From: Cunninghamia lanceolata
Lineage: Eukaryota > Streptophyta > Pinopsida > Cupressales > Cupressaceae
Assembly (NCBI GenBank): GCA_027924645.1
Contig: BSBN01001752.1
Span: forward strand, 13,658,001 to 13,722,000
Direction: 5' to 3'
DNA length: 64,000 nt
Positions 13,333 to 24,176 of the stretch are shown here, in pieces. Position numbers and translations under genes: made by a program. The stretch's first letter is position 1. Each line of letters begins with the position of its first letter. A model generated the notes under the pieces. The model worked only from the letters and a program-made list of their open reading frames with translations, was not told the DNA's origin and did not search any database.

Positions 13333-14589
13333 TGTTTAGGGTAAAATTAGATTTTGTTAATCTATTATTGTTTAGATGTTAAAATTTACCTCTCCACTAA
13401 ACATTGAAGGATCTAGGGTCGAGTGGCGAGCACTATCATACCCTAGAGTCACTCTTAGATGTAGAGAAACTTGGATTAGGGAATTAATTATCAATTTTTC
13501 CTTCTCTTATGTCTAATTGACCATTAAAACCCTAATTATGCAAATATGACAACAAATTAATGAATTACGGAAAAAGCTCTTGTCGATGAGAGTAAAATAC
13601 CAAATTACAAAATACATGTTTTCAAGGTTCTAAGGCAAAACAGTCAGGGACACTGGAGCAGGCACCCAAGTCCAAGCTACCTACGTTTGCAGGGAATCTG
13701 GACCTCCTTCTGACACTGATCAGCCCTGTAACTTCTATTTTCCAGAATCTATCTACAGAGGACACTGGAGTGAGCACCCTAGTCTTGGAAGTGCTCCTTT
13801 GTCTGACTTTTCTTCAAATCTTGAATCCCTGATGCCTCCCAAACTTTCCTGCAACTCCACTTTTTCTAGTGCGACACCTGTAACCTACAATCACAAGACT
13901 TGGTTTGGGGGTTGTGGTATTTAGAGGCTTGCCTCAGTCAAACCCGGAAGACACTTAAGTCTCCAAACACTGTTGTCAGATAAAGAGGGTGTGCCCTTAT
14001 GAGGAAGAGGCCAAAAACCAAAGGAATGAATGATAAAAACACAATGATATGTCACCTTGTAGTGAAGCTCTCATGGAGGAAGATGCTCTTCATGCCATGA
14101 GGAGATTGATGTTCAAACCTACAAATATCAACATGCAAAACATACAAGTATGCTCTTGCAACACAATAGAAGCCTTGAATAACAATTGCTATCTAATTAA
14201 AATCTCTTGATCAACTTATTGGAATCTAGTTTTTAAATGAATGCCTAAGCATGTTTATATATGCATCTACAAGCACTCTTGCCAAGATATTTGAAATTCA
14301 AACTTACCGTGTCGGCAAAGGGACCTAATAACGGTCATTAACTGACACCCAAAAATTGGGGCTGCCCCAAAATAGGGTAGGACTAGGGTGCGGGCACCCA
14401 AGTCCTCCCCCCTATTTTGGGCAGGGTATAGCTCAAGGGGTCCACCTAGGCCCTATTTTCCAAGGAACCTAGGTCTCATTCCATCGGGGTGTTAGAATAT
14501 GAACTAAAATGTCCTAAATGCATGCTAAATACCTAGGAGCTAAACCTTATGAGGGAAAATCCCTCAAGGGGATGTTTTCTGATGTTATA
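13333..14589 (-). repeat. 5' LTR of element B
   Basis: This pairs with 7869-9126. The far end has decayed from GTTACA to GTTATA. Confidence 0.88.
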
Positions 14590-14592
14590 AAA

Positions 14593-14836
14593 GGGTGTAG
14601 TGATGAGCTCCTCCCACACTCAGGTTTTGTATGGCGTGTTTTCCCCCGGGTGTAGTATCAAGGGTGTAGCAATGAGATCCTCCTACACTTTGGGTTTTGT
14701 ATGGCATGTTTTCCCCCATGTGTGGTTTCAAGGGTGTAGCGATGAGCTCCTCCCACACTTAGGTTTTGTATGGTGTGTTTTCACCCCTAGTGTAGTGTCA
14801 AGAGTGTAGCATTGAGCTCCTCCTACATTTTGGGGT
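14593..14836 (+). repeat. Tandem repeat of about 70 bp, 3.5 copies
   Basis: Units start near 14593, 14662, 14732 and 14802. Each begins (A)GGGTGTAGYRATGAG and continues through CTCCTCC(C/T)ACA and GTTTTGTATGG. The array belongs to the interior of element A. Element B inserted at its edge, and a partial unit (CCCCCATGTGTGGTTTCAAGG) remains on the left side at about 7849-7868. Confidence 0.85.
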
Positions 14837-15162
14837 TTTGTGTTGCAATTTTATTTTCATGCATATATATGTGAAAATGTTATGGGAATATGTTTTTCAT
14901 GACTGCTCTCATGTCTTCATTATGTCTTGCATCTCTTCAATATTGTCTTCTCCATGTTCTATGTGCCTGTTACTGTATTTTCTGTGTTTTGTGTGTCTGC
15001 GATGTGTTTTTTAGTGCTTACCTGAGACCGGGGGCTAGAAATAGTTCCTCAATCTTGGTGTATGACTTAGCTTAAAGTGTCTTGCGTGTTTGATTTTTTT
15101 TTACCATACTTTAATGCATGTATGGCTTGTAAGATCATACATACATTAAAGTGGGGGCTAAA
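14837..15162 (+). other. 3' end of element A interior with polypurine tract
   Basis: Non-coding. Bases 15151-15162 (GTGGGGGCTAAA) directly precede the 3' LTR and are the likely polypurine tract that primes plus-strand synthesis. Confidence 0.7.
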
Positions 15163-16403
15163 TGTTATGTCGTAAAATGTCCCTCTAGGACTTTTACCTC
15201 CCAAGTTTAGCTCCTAAGTCCCTTAGATTTAATCATGCATGTTAAAAATGAATCCCGGAGCAAAATCCCTTGAAACCCATGTCAAATGGAGCCTAGGGGT
15301 GTATCCTAAATCTTAATTAGGTCCCAAAATAGGCCCTTGGGCTTGGGTGTCCACGCCCTAGTCTAGACCTATTTTGTAAAGACCCCAATTTTAGATGTCG
15401 GCTTGTGACCATTAAAAGGGTTTCCCTTGTCGACATCTCAAGTTTGAATTACAAAAGTTTAGCGAGAATGCATATTTAAGTAGATTAATGACTTCATTTT
15501 ACACCTAGATGGATAATGTCAACTTGTGATATTAGGCTAAAGATATTCAAGGCTTTCATTGTGTTGCAAAGTAGTATTATGTTGTGTTTGTACTTGTTTG
15601 TTGTAGATTTCTCTTCATCAATCCATCTCCTCATGGCATGGAAGATCTCCATCTCCCCATGAGAGCTTCACCTCTGAGGTGACATCTATTTTTTGTTTCA
15701 ATCAATCTATCTTATCATTTACTTTTGCCTCTATCCACCAAGGACACACATTCGCTCTAACAATAGTGTTGGAAGGCTTGAATGCCATTATGGGGCTTGA
15801 CCAAGGAAATCTCCTAAACACCACAACCCCCAGCCCCTCTCTTATGATTAGAGGTTACAAGTGTCAGATCTTGTAGAGAGGAGTTGTAGGAGATTAGAGC
15901 GGAGCATAAAGATTATAGATCTAAATAAAATAGTAGAAAACATCCCTGATTAGACACAGGTGCCTACTCTACTGTCCTCCAGTTTAGTATTGTCAGAAAT
16001 ATCTGAGCAGGTTACAGTCTAAAGCATATTTTGGTTCCAAGCCCTCAGAAAAAGTGTCACATTGGACACAAGTGCCCGCTCTTTTGTCCCCAAATTTTAT
16101 GCTTCCCGAAATTCAAATCCTGGTATGTTTCTAATCTACATTTAGTGCCTTCCTATGCAAGCATTTGTCAGGTTTCGTCTGTGTTTATGATTTTGCATAA
16201 TTAAGGTTTTAGGCCTAATCATATTAGGGTTTTTTAAAAATATCAATCTATTATCTTCTCGTAGTGATATCTGACCTGTAGCTAAGTCCTCTATAACAGT
16301 AGTGACTTAGCTCAGTCTATGTCCTTGAATGTAGATGTGAAAGAAGGGTTTGATTGAATCTAATTAACACATAATTTTATCATCCCCATTTTCATACATA
16401 AAA
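15163..16403 (+). repeat. 3' LTR of element A
   Basis: Uninterrupted 1241-bp LTR matching 1430-2090 plus 3605-4198. It is followed by TSD ATTAC at 16404-16408. Confidence 0.9.
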
Positions 16404-16445
16404 ATTACAATATACAAGTTGGCCAGAGATCAAGCATCATGAAAC

Positions 16446-17823
16446 TGTTGCAAGTATGGGCCTAACCGGTTTTGTCATTGATGTCAACATACTCCTGTTG
16501 CATTGATGATAAGGATTGGATAAGCTATGTGCTGAGGTTATTGAGAAAATTAGTCCTAATCAGAAACAGAGAAGTATAGTAAAGACAGTAAGGTAAAGAT
16601 CCTAGTTAAGGTAAAGATCAGAGGGTGTGCTTCAAAGGGTTTGTAGATATGTATCTTAAGATGATCCAGTAAATATTTTAGAAGTTCGCATGAAAATCTA
16701 AAGAAGTTATGGCCACTTAAGTAAAACCAGTTCTGGTAGGTGTTCAGAGGTGACAGATTGACACAGATAGGTCCGGTGAGATCCAGAAATGCAATATCTT
16801 GTTCTGTGGATTTGATGGAGTGTTTAGGAAGTCAATGTGAATTGACAACTCAATTGGTTCATGGTCTGGAGGTCTGCAAGCATCTATTCTTTTATGATAG
16901 TAATGACATACTGTGTTCTTAAGGTTCCAGATGAAGGAGAGAAGGATTTCAGTAAGAAGATGTAGTGTGGATGTTCTTGGTGATTCAGGCAAGCTTATGG
17001 AGGTCTTTGGATCATTTCCAATTCATGTTGGTGGTCTGCATTGGAGTTTGAGCTCGCAATTGAATAATAACTTCCGGATGATGGTGTTCTTCTTAAGTCT
17101 GGCTGACCAGATGAGTTACACATCCTGCAGATGATCTGGAAGGTGTCTTATGAAGAATGGCGTGTTCCCAAAGAAAGACTAAAGTATTAGATCTGTGTAT
17201 CTGACAGTGTGTTGATCCGCGTAAAGTCTTTTTGTAACAAGTCATGTTGTATTTATGTACTTGCTCTATTATGTATGCCAACTTGGATGATAATTACTAA
17301 GTCGATGTCTTGTATAAATAAGGAGTTGTAAAGTCATTTCAAAGTGTGTCTTGTGGAGATGAGAGTGTGGTAGAGAGGAGCAAAGCGAAAGGCAGAGTAG
17401 AAGTATTGGGGTTAAATGGAACTAACTCAAGCATGCTGAAGATGCTATTCTTCAATTCAAGTATGTAACACTTATTATTTTGTAGATAGTGTGTCTCCTG
17501 TAGGCAGTGAGCCTCTTGTGAGCAGTGTGCTCGGGTAGTGAGCCCTAATTGGCATCTACCATTTTGTACTTTCTATTCTTCTAACAGAGAATACAATCTT
17601 GGGTTAGTCACCCCGTGGTTTTTCCCTTAACCAGGTTTTCCACGTCAAAATCTTGGTGTCATTTGTGTTAATGTGTTTCTGCTCTTGAATTGTTGCATTA
17701 CATTTCCATGATTGATTTATTATTCTACTATTGGATTAAGAAAAGAATTTAAGTGATTAATTGGAAGAAATTTTTGGACAACTGATTCACCCCCCCTCTC
17801 AGTTGTCTGTCCTAAATCTAACA
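16446..17823 (+). repeat. 5' LTR of copia copy 1
   Basis: 1378 bp, TGTTGCAAGTATGGGCC to CTAAATCTAACA. A TATA box (TATAAATA) lies at 17313-17320. The CAGTG hairpin run (about 17490-17550) and the terminal C-tract stem (17777-17807) lie downstream, in the presumed R-U5. Confidence 0.92.
17313..17320 (+). promoter_or_regulatory. Probable LTR promoter TATA box (copia copy 1)
   Basis: TATAAATA in the context CTTGTATAAATAAGGAG is conserved in copy 3 (32107-32114), in 29453-30243 and, in reverse, in copy 2. Its position about 500 bp before the LTR end fits a plant LTR core promoter. Confidence 0.6.
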
Positions 17824-17838
17824 ATTGGTATCAGAGCT
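17824..17838 (+). other. Primer-binding site, initiator methionine tRNA type
   Basis: ATTGGTATCAGAGC directly follows the LTR. TGGTATCAGAGC is the standard plant complement of the initiator Met-tRNA 3' end. Confidence 0.9.
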
Positions 17839-17879
17839 AAGTTCCTCTAAAAGAGCTTAACCACTTGAGGAGATCTAGG

Positions 17880-20800
17880 ATGTCATCCTACAAGAAGGAT
17901 AGTCTAAGGTTTGATGGAACCAATTTCACTCTTTGGAAAAGTCGCATGGAATGTCACTTACAATGTATGGGAATGCAGTATTGGATCATGGCTTCAAAGA
18001 AGTATACTCCTCCACAGAATGGTCTAAGAACCATAGATGAAATCAAAGATGCTAAAAATAATCTGCAGACTAAAGAAGCTCTTCTAAGTGCCTTGTCTGA
18101 TTCAGAGCTGAGTTATTGACATGCAAACTGCTTTTGAGATTTAGGAAAAACTGGAACTTCTGCATGAAGGAGACAAGTATGTCAAATGCACCAAGCTACA
18201 GAGTCTGAAAGGAAAATTCAAAAATCTAAAGATGAGAGAAGATGAAAATATCACTACATTTATGCCAAGAGTAAATGAGCTTGTTTGTGGCATTAGATGT
18301 GCTGGTGGTGTCTTGGATGAAGATGAGATTGTTGGCAAAGTTCTCAAATACCTTCCTGATTCTTACAAGTACAAGGTTGCTGCTATTGAAGAATTCAGAT
18401 CCATTTCAAGTATCACAAGAGATCAATTGGTTGGTAAATTGGCTGCATTTGAATTGACTGAGTTTGGAGATCCCCCCCCCAAAACTGAATCTACATTCAA
18501 AGCTAGTGCCTCTGTTAAAGGAAAACAAAAGTTTGATCTGGGAGAGACCTCTTCAAAGAAACTATCTTGGTATGAGAAAGCAAGAAAAGACCTGGAAGAA
18601 GATGAAGTAGAAGTTGCTCAACTTGAAGCCCTTATTGCAAAAAGGCTGCCAAGAGGATTCGGTAAGTATGAAGGGAAATTGCCTTTTAAATGTTTTAACT
18701 ACAATAAGATTCGTTATTTTGACTCAAGGTGTCCTAAAAGATTTTCAAGGCCAAACCCTAACAGATCAAGGTTCCAAAAGAATTCTTACTATGTTCATGA
18801 AGATGATGATAATGAAGGAGTAACAGATGATGAATCAGAAACATGAAACAAATCCGGAAGTGACTGGGTGTTTATTGCCATCAAGGAAGAAGATCCAATA
18901 CCCTCTGAATCTATCAATCATAAAATTGTTGAAAAAGCTCTAGCTTCTCAAGTTGAAGAAAAGGATGATTGGGTCATTGACAGTGGATGCTCTCACCATA
19001 TGACAGGTGACAAAAATAAATTCATAGATTTGGAAACGTATGAAGGAGGAGTGGTAAAATTTGGTGATAATTCTGCTGGCAGAATCAAGGGTAGAGGAAC
19101 TATTTCTTTTGATGGAAAGAACAAAACCAATAATGCACTATATGTTCAAGGCCTGAAGCACAATCTTCTCAGTCTTGGATAGTTGGTGGACAAAGGCTAT
19201 GATCTCTGATTCAAAAATAGAAAATGCAAGATCTTTGAAAGTTTTAGAATAGAGATTGCATCCGGTACTCAAACTAAAGTTAACATCTTCCACTTGGCTG
19301 GTACTGGTAAAAGTTGCTTATTTTTTCAAATTGATCAGAGTTGGTTGTGGCATAGGAGAATGTGTCATGTGAATTTCGATAATATCATCAAGATAAGAAA
19401 CACTTAGGGTGTAAGAGATCTTCAAATAAGTTCATAGAATTCTGTGAGAAACATGGAATAAAAAGGCAGTTGTCTGCTCCTAGGACTCCACAGCAGAATG
19501 GAGTAGTGGAGAGAAAGAACTGGACCATCTAGGAAGCATCTAGAACCACGATGATGGAAGTAAATGTTCCTTAGATAGAAGCTATAAGCACTGCAGTCTA
19601 CACTCTCAATCCAGTGCAAATCAAAAGCAATACCGGTAAGACTCCTTATGAACTTTGGTTTGGCATCACTCCCACTGTGAGGTATTTTAGAGTATTTGGT
19701 AGCAAATGTTAAATTAAAAGAGATGAAGATCTAGGAAAATTTGATGCTAGAACTGATGAAGGAATATTCTTGGGTTATTCTACTCAAAGCAAAACATATC
19801 GATGTTATAACAAGAGATTAAGGAAGATTGTTGAAAGTACAAATGTGAAGGTTGATGAAGGTGTTGAAAAACCCTCAAGGTTTTATGAATATGATGAAGG
19901 TGATCAAAATGACGTTTTTGTTCAAAAAGTCCAAGCTCCCTCTGAAATTTAGATTTAGACTAATCCGGTAAATCAAGAAGAAGAGATAAGTTTGAATGAA
20001 CCTGTTCAAGAATCAGAAGTGCAAGAAACCCCCAAAGTTCCCAGGTATGTAACACTGAATCACTCTATAGATTAGATCATAGGTGATAAAAGTAAAGGTG
20101 TACAAACAAGAAGAAAGATTGCTCAAGATTCAGAAGAGTATTGTCTAATTTCAAAGATTGAACCTAAAATAGTAAATGAGCTTGCAATGATGAAAATTAG
20201 ACTAAAGCAATGGAGGAAGAGCTGATGCAAATTGAGAAAAATCACACTTGGGATCTTGTTCCCAGACCTAAGAACAAGAATGTGATTGGAACCAAATGGG
20301 TCTTCCGGAACAAACTGAATAAAGATGGTGAAGTAGTTAGAAACAAATCCAGATTCATCTACAAGCGTTACTCCCAAGTAGAAGGAGTTGATTTTGAAGA
20401 AACTTTTGCTCCGGTGGCAAGAATTGAAGTAATCAGATTATTTCTTGCTTTTGATGCCTTCAAGGATTTCAACCTATATCAGATGGATGCCAAATCTGCC
20501 TTCCTGAATGATGACTTGGAAGAAGAAGTATACATTGAACAATCGGATGGATTTCAATTGTCTGATCATGGTGATATGGTCTGCAAATTGAAGAAAGCAT
20601 TGTATGGACTCGAGCAAGCCCCAAGAGCCTGGTATGAGAGATTGGATAAGCATCTTTTGAAGATTGGTTTCAACAAAGGTACTGCTGATAATAATTTGTA
20701 GTTCAAAATTGATCATGAAAATATCTTGATTGTTGAAGTGTTTGTTGATGATATCATTTTTGGAGGAAGAGATAGTATGTGCAAGACTTTTGCAAATCAA

Positions 20801-21694
20801 ATGAAAAGTGAATTTGAGATGTCCATGTTTGGGGAAATAAATTTCTTCTTGGGTCTACAAATCACTCAAACAAAGAAAGGAATCTTCATTTCTCAGACCA
20901 AATATGTGAAAGAATTGTTGAAGAAATTTGGGTTGGAAGACTCAAAACCAATGAATACTCCCATGGCAACCGGATGCAAATTGAGAAAAGATGATGACTC
21001 TCCTAAGGCTGATCAGAAAAAGTACAGGTCAATGATTGGAGGATTATTGTATCTCACTCAAGCTAGACCTTACATTATGAATGTTGTTGGTCTTGTTGCT
21101 AGATTCCAAGCTGATCCTAAAGAATCTCATGTCATGGCAATCAAAAAAAAATTTAGATATCTGAAAGGGACAGTTGAGTATGGGTTGTGGTATCCTAGAG
21201 ATCATAATTTCTCTCTTCATGCATATACAGATGCGGATTGGGCAGGAGATGTGGATGACCAGAAGAGTACCAGTGGTGGAGCATTATTTTTGGGGAAGAC
21301 ATTGGTTTCTTGGCTGAGCAAGAAATAAGAGGCAATATCTCTGTCCACTGCAGAAGTAGAATATATTGCAGCAGCAAGTAGTTACACTCAAGTTTTGTAG
21401 ATGAAGCAAATGTTAAGAGACATGAGAGTAGAGTATGAGGAGCCTATCACAATCTTCTATAATAATTCAAGTGTAATAAATATATCTAAGAATCTGGTGT
21501 TGCATTCAAAGACTAAACATATATCCATCAAGTTTCACTTTTTGAGAGAGCAAGTGAATAAGAATGAAGTCAGATTGGAGTTTGTGCCTTCAAAGGATCA
21601 AATTGCAGATATCTTTACCAAACCTCTACCTAAGGACTCTTTTGAGTATCTCAGGGATAAGTTAGGGATTATTACCCCTCCGGTGATGAACTAA
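17880..21694 (+). pseudogene. Copia copy 1 gag-pol polyprotein (broken)
   Basis: From the ATG at 17880 the order is: gag (LFDGTNF-like start, then 18232-18846), zinc knuckle near 18690, protease with DSGCSHHMTGD (about 18978), integrase remnant, reverse transcriptase with FVDDIIFG (about 20745) and RNase H with DADWAGD (about 21230). It ends TPPVMN at 21694. The knuckle has lost a Cys and the His (both to Tyr). A frameshift lies near 18115. Stops lie near 18844, 19180, 19207, 19405, 19950, 20699, 21327 and 21399. About 330 bp of integrase between 19423 and 19430 is missing compared with copy 3, removing the first two catalytic Asp positions. RNase H has Asn for Asp in the CDNSS motif. It cannot encode an active polyprotein. 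Confidence 0.92.
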
Positions 21695-22019
21695 GGTGCA
21701 CTGATGTGCATCAATCCGGTGGATCTCACAATCATATTTTGTGGTCTAGATTGATGATGGGAAGCTGCTACTTAGGGGGAGCAGCTGATATGATTCTAAA
21801 GTAATGCAAGTATATGCCCTTTACCATTCATGTCAAAGGGGGAGAGAAGACATGTGAAAAACAAGTAGTTGCTGATCAAAGGGGGAGAAGTAAAGGAAGA
21901 GAAGACATGTAAGTGGTTGTGTTGATAGGGGGAGTTATGTTAGTAAGGAGAAGTTCTTGTCTTGATGGTTAAAATAGTTTTTCACATCATATGTTGCCAT
22001 CAATGATAGAGGGGGAGAT
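21695..22019 (+). other. Copia copy 1 3' untranslated interior with repeated GGGGGAG tracts
   Basis: Five AGGGGGAG-like purine tracts occur at about 21774, 21836, 21879, 21938 and 22008. The last directly precedes the 3' LTR and is the polypurine tract proper. The arm TATGTTGCCATCAATGA (21990-22006) pairs with an arm inside the LTR (22048-22064). Confidence 0.75.
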
Positions 22020-22609
22020 TGTTGCAAGTATGGGCCTAATTGTGTTGTCATTGATGTCAACATACTCCTGTTGCATTAATGATAAGGATTAGATAAGCTG
22101 TGTGCTGAGGTTATTGAGAAAATTAGTCCTAATCAGAAATAGAGAAGAACACTAAAGACAGTAAGGTAAAGATCCTAGTTAAGATAAAGATCAGAGGGTG
22201 CGCTTCAAAGGGTTTACAGATATGTATCTTAAGATGATCCAGTTAAGATTTTAGAGGTCTGCATGAAGACCTGAAGAAGTTATGGCCACTTAAGTAAAAT
22301 CAGTTCCAACAGGTGTTTAGACGTAACAAGGTGACACAGATAGGTCCCGTGAGATCCAAAAATGAAATATCTTGTTCTGCGGATTTGGTGGAGTGTTTAG
22401 GAAGTCCATGTGAAGTAACAACTCAATTGGTTCGTGATTTGGAGGTCCACAAGCATCTATTCCAATATGACAGTGATGACAGACTATGTTCTTGAGGTTC
22501 TAGATGAAGGAGAGAATGATTTCAGTAGACAGTAGTAGTGTGGATGTTCTTGGTGATTCAGGCAAGCTTGTGGAGGTCTTTGGATTGTGTCCAATTCGTG
22601 TTGATGGTC
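22020..22609 (+). repeat. 3' LTR of copia copy 1, first part
   Basis: It starts TGTTGCAAGTATGGGCC after the PPT. It is interrupted by copy 2 at TGGTC (22605-22609). Confidence 0.9.
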
Positions 22610-23845
22610 TGTTATATTCAGGACAGACAACTGAGAGGGGGGTGAATCAGTTGTCCAAAACTTTCTTCCAATTTAAATACTTAAATCCACTTTGTAATTT
22701 AGCAGCATAATAATTAATCAGTCATGGAAACACAATGCCTTAAATCAAGAGTAGAAACACATCAACACATAGACACCAAGATTTTGACGTGGAAAACCCA
22801 GTTAAGGGAAAAAACATGAGGTGATTAACCCAAGATTATATTCTCTGTTAGAAGAATAGAAAGAACAAAATGGCACATGCCAATTAGGGCTCACTGCCCA
22901 AGCACACTGCTCACAAGAGGCTCACTACCTACAAGAGACACACTGACTACAGAATAATAAGTATCACATACTCGAATTGGAAAATAGCATCTTCACCATG
23001 CTTGAATCAGTTCCATTTAAGCCCACTACTTTTGCTCTACCTTTCGCTCCTCTTCTCTCTACCACACTCTCATCTCCACAAGACACACTTTGAAATGACT
23101 TTACAACTCCTTATTTATACAAGGCATCGACTTAGGAATAGTCATCTAAGTCAGCAAACATCCGCAAGATGTGTACTACATCCGGTCGGTCAAACTTAGG
23201 AAGAACACCATCATCCAGAAGTTATTCTTCAATAGCAGGCTCAAACTCTAATGTGGACCACCAACACAAATTGGACATGATCCAAAGACCTCCACAAGCT
23301 TGCCTGAATCACCAAGAACATCCACATTTCATCTGCTTACTGAAATCCTTATCTTCTTCATTTGGAACCTCAAGAACACAGACTGTCATCACTGTCATAA
23401 TGGAATAGATGCTTGCGGACCCCCAAACCACTAACCACTTGAGTTATCACTTCACATGGACTTCCTAAACACTCCACCAAATCCACAAAATAGGATATTG
23501 CATTTCTGGATCCCACCGGACCTATTTGTGTCAATCTATCACTTCTAAACACCTGTCAGAACTGGTTTTACTTGAGCGGCCACAACTTCTTCAGATCTTC
23601 ATGTGGACCTCTAAAATCTTTACTGGATCATCTTAAGACTCATATCTACAAACCCTTTGAACTGCATCCTCTGATAGCCATCTTATCTTGGATCTTTACC
23701 TTACTATCTTCATTGTCCTTCTCTATTCCTAATATGACTAATTTTCTCAATATCCTCAGCACATAGCTCATCCAATCCTTGTCATCAATGCAACAAGAGT
23801 ATGTTGACATCAATGACAACACCAGTTAGGCCAATACTTGCAACA
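22610..23845 (-). repeat. 3' LTR of copia copy 2
   Basis: 1236 bp on the - strand. The neighbouring ATCTCCTGCTTT (23846-23857) is the complement of a decayed polypurine tract. Confidence 0.9.
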
Positions 23846-24176
23846 ATCTCCTGCTTTATCATTGATGGCAACATATGATGTGAAAAATTGTTTTAACCAT
23901 CAAGACCAGAACTTCTCCTTAGTGTCATAACTCCCCCTATCAGCAACAACCATTCACTTGTCTTCTCTTCCGTTCCTTCTCCCCCTTTGATCAGCAACCA
24001 CTTATTTTTCACATGTCTTCTCTCCCCCTTTGACATCAATGGCAAAGGGCACATACTTGTAATTCCACCACTTCAAAATCATATCAGCTGCTCCCCCTAA
24101 GTAGCAGCTCCCTATCATCAATTGGATCACAAGATATGATTGTGATATCCACCAGACGGATGCACATCAGTGCACC
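23846..24176 (-). other. Copia copy 2 3' untranslated interior and PPT
   Basis: The complement of the CTCCCCCT-rich stretch gives the same repeated GGGGGAG tracts as copy 1. The arm at 23859-23875 pairs with the LTR arm at 23800-23816. Confidence 0.7.

Larger units (their letters stand above)
7869..14589 (-). mobile_element. Element B: relative of A, inserted inside A in reverse orientation
   Basis: LTRs at 7869-9126 and 13333-14589 (about 1257 bp each) begin TGTTTAGGGTAAAATT on the + strand. The TSD is CAAGG (7864-7868) and AAAGG (14590-14594). Read on the - strand, the LTR starts TGTAACGTCAAA and the interior starts with TTTTGGTGAACCC, the same PBS motif as element A. The purine tract before the 3' LTR (AAGTGGGGGCTAAA) is also shared. 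LTR starts and retropepsin frames of A and B are recognisably homologous but diverged, so they are subfamilies of one non-autonomous family. Confidence 0.88.
1430..16403 (+). mobile_element. Element A: non-autonomous LTR retrotransposon with nested insertions
   Basis: Two related LTRs (1430-4198 and 15163-16403) start with TGTTATGTCG and bound an interior that begins with a PBS-like TTTTGGTGAACC and ends with the purine tract GTGGGGGCTAAA. The flanking TSD is ATTAC (1425-1429 and 16404-16408). The 5' LTR ends ACA; the 3' LTR end has decayed to AAA. The only coding trace is a retropepsin-like frame (5401-6497). No integrase or reverse transcriptase is present, so mobilisation would have needed an autonomous gypsy-type partner. 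Solo LTR S1 and element B interrupt it. Retropepsin similarity suggests a gypsy origin, but the lineage is not determined. Confidence 0.88.

Noticed and set aside
14600..14809. Open frame with internally repeated peptide
   Set aside because: It is only the translation of the 70-bp tandem repeat.
17824..17838. tRNA-like match
   Set aside because: Only the 3' complement of initiator Met-tRNA is present, as a primer-binding site. There is no tRNA cloverleaf.
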